Shown here in pieces: positions 15,181-15,427 of a stretch of DNA of 15,427 nucleotides. The stretch is from Opitutaceae bacterium (GTDB taxonomy: Bacteria > Verrucomicrobiota > Verrucomicrobiia > Opitutales > Opitutaceae): positions 1-15,427 of the forward strand of contig SXZN01000227.1 of assembly GCA_005787865.1 (NCBI GenBank). Reading direction: 5' to 3'. A program made the translations under genes and the position numbers. The notes beneath the pieces were generated by a model. That model worked only from the letters and a program-made list of their open reading frames with translations, was not told where the DNA came from and made no database searches. The stretch's first letter is position 1. Every line of letters begins with the position of its first letter.

Positions 15181-15244
15181 TGCGGACGCATTTTTACGGG
15201 CGGGGCTATTATCCCCGTAAAAAGGGGCCGGGGTGCCGTCCGTA
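15181..15244. repeat. Large nested hairpin with G-rich one-sided bulge
   Basis: An inner perfect 10-bp inverted repeat, TTTTTACGGG (15191-15200) with CCCGTAAAAA (15214-15223), closes a 13-nt loop. An outer arm 15181-15190 pairs with 15234-15244 over 10 bp, with one wobble and one bulged C. The two stems stack on the left, while the right side carries an unpaired GGGGCCGGGG (15224-15233). The U-run is on the wrong side of the stem for a rightward terminator and there is no T tract after it. It could be a small RNA, an extragenic palindrome or a control structure; no family is recognised. Confidence 0.55.
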
Positions 15245-15253
15245 ACTTTACTT

Positions 15254-15284
15254 TTGACTGCGGGCTAATATCATTGGCTCATAA
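15254..15284 (+). repeat. TTGACTGCG-N13-GGYTCATAA element, copy 2
   Basis: TTGACTGCG (15254-15262), 13 bases, then GGCTCATAA (15276-15284). It matches the copy at 119-149 in both blocks, spacing and orientation. It begins 9 nt after the nested hairpin, just as copy 1 begins 9 nt after a hairpin. A rightward promoter or regulator site is possible. Confidence 0.4.
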
Positions 15285-15287
15285 GTA

Positions 15288-15308
15288 TTAAGTAATTATC
15301 TAACTTAA
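15288..15308. promoter_or_regulatory. Inverted repeat, possible operator
   Basis: TTAAGT (15288-15293) and ACTTAA (15303-15308) form a perfect 6-bp inverted repeat with a 9-bp centre. It lies about 60 bp before the start expected from the -10 box at 15348, the usual place for a LysR-type activator site. A 6-bp repeat in AT-rich DNA may be chance. Confidence 0.25.
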
Positions 15309-15347
15309 GGTTGGCTGCTTTCATTTTCCTGGAAACCACCTGTTCAG

Positions 15348-15353
15348 TATAAT
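15348..15353 (+). promoter_or_regulatory. Rightward -10 box (TATAAT)
   Basis: A perfect TATAAT with a start expected near 15360. At 17 bp upstream the -35 would be TTTCCT (15325-15330), a poor match, so expression may need an activator. It would drive a gene right of the window. The first ATG after it (15369), which follows AGGAAAG, opens only a four-codon frame. Confidence 0.35.
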
Positions 15354-15399
15354 AAATCTAGGAAAGCAATGAAGCTAAGGTGATGGGCTAAGAACGACG

Positions 15400-15427
15400 A
15401 TGGATGCGAGAGCCAGTATGAAGGTCA
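15400..15427 (+). CDS. Possible start of a gene running off the right edge
   Basis: From ATG 15400 the frame is open to the window end (nine codons). An in-frame ATG at 15418 is preceded by GAGAG at 15408-15412, a better Shine-Dalgarno, so translation may begin there. Too short to identify; inferred mainly from the promoter-like TATAAT upstream. Confidence 0.2.

Larger units (their letters stand above)
14993..15427. other. Long non-coding region right of the lipid operon
   Basis: No complete gene is visible in these 435 bases. The part next to 14992 must hold the start signals of the desaturase operon, but I find no convincing -35/-10 pair on the minus strand there and no Shine-Dalgarno before the ATG. 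Further right are the nested hairpin (15181-15244), the second TTGACTGCG element (15254-15284), a TTAAGT-N9-ACTTAA inverted repeat and a rightward -10 box. The rightmost bases may be the start of a gene on the plus strand. Confidence 0.6.

Noticed and set aside
15191..15223. Rho-independent terminator
   Set aside because: The run of T is at the 5' side and the run of A at the 3' side of the stem, the reverse of a terminator, on both strands.
15121..15245. Possible integron attC site, because GTTAGGT and GTTAGAT match the GTTRRRY core near a hairpin
   Set aside because: No matching RYYYAAC partner is placed correctly, the hairpin lies outside the cores, and no integrase or cassette genes are present.
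1..15427. CRISPR arrays, tRNA or rRNA genes, insertion sequences
   Set aside because: No regularly spaced repeats, no tRNA T-loop-like sequence in a cloverleaf setting, and no transposase or terminal repeats were seen when reading by eye.

Overview
The window looks like a chromosomal stretch from a GC-rich, Gram-negative bacterium, most probably of the Verrucomicrobiota (Opitutales-like). This is inferred from gene content and protein style: a SirB1 protein with a HEAT-like N-terminus, a prepilin peptidase with an atypical cysteine site, poor Shine-Dalgarno signals and an RMDN-like TPR protein. It was not tested by alignment. I see no tRNA, rRNA, CRISPR array, transposase or phage gene. The genes look intact, but both edges lie in non-coding DNA.

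Region 1 (1-218) is non-coding: a terminator-like hairpin, a second hairpin, and a TTGACTGCG-N13-GGTTCATAA element. Region 2 (219-1371, + strand) holds a YgfZ/GcvT-like folate-binding protein overlapped by a small unknown gene. Region 3 (4859 down to 1363, - strand) is a housekeeping run: yggS, a SirB1-type transglutaminase-like protein, aroE and a type IV prepilin peptidase. Region 4 (4929-7354, + strand) carries a LysR-family regulator with its own promoter, a TlpA-like thioredoxin and a 10-TM EamA/DMT permease.

Region 5 (14992 down to 7346, - strand) is the most interesting part. It is an eight-gene, tightly packed operon-like cluster. In transcription order it encodes a membrane acyl desaturase, an FAD amine-oxidase-like protein (COG2907 type), a DUF1365 protein, a divergent cyclopropane-synthase-family methyltransferase, a small membrane protein (probably DUF1475), a DUF1295 (steroid 5-alpha-reductase-like) membrane protein, a second methyltransferase resembling plant coclaurine N-methyltransferase, and a secreted RMDN-like TPR protein. 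Gaps are 43 nt or less and two junctions are 4-nt ATGA overlaps, so the eight are probably co-transcribed. I infer a membrane pathway that desaturates, methylates and oxidises or reduces acyl chains to a modified lipid. The product cannot be read from the sequence.

Region 6 (14993-15427) has no complete gene. It holds a 64-nt nested hairpin with G-runs, a second copy of the TTGACTGCG-N13-GGYTCATAA element and a likely rightward promoter for a gene beyond the window.
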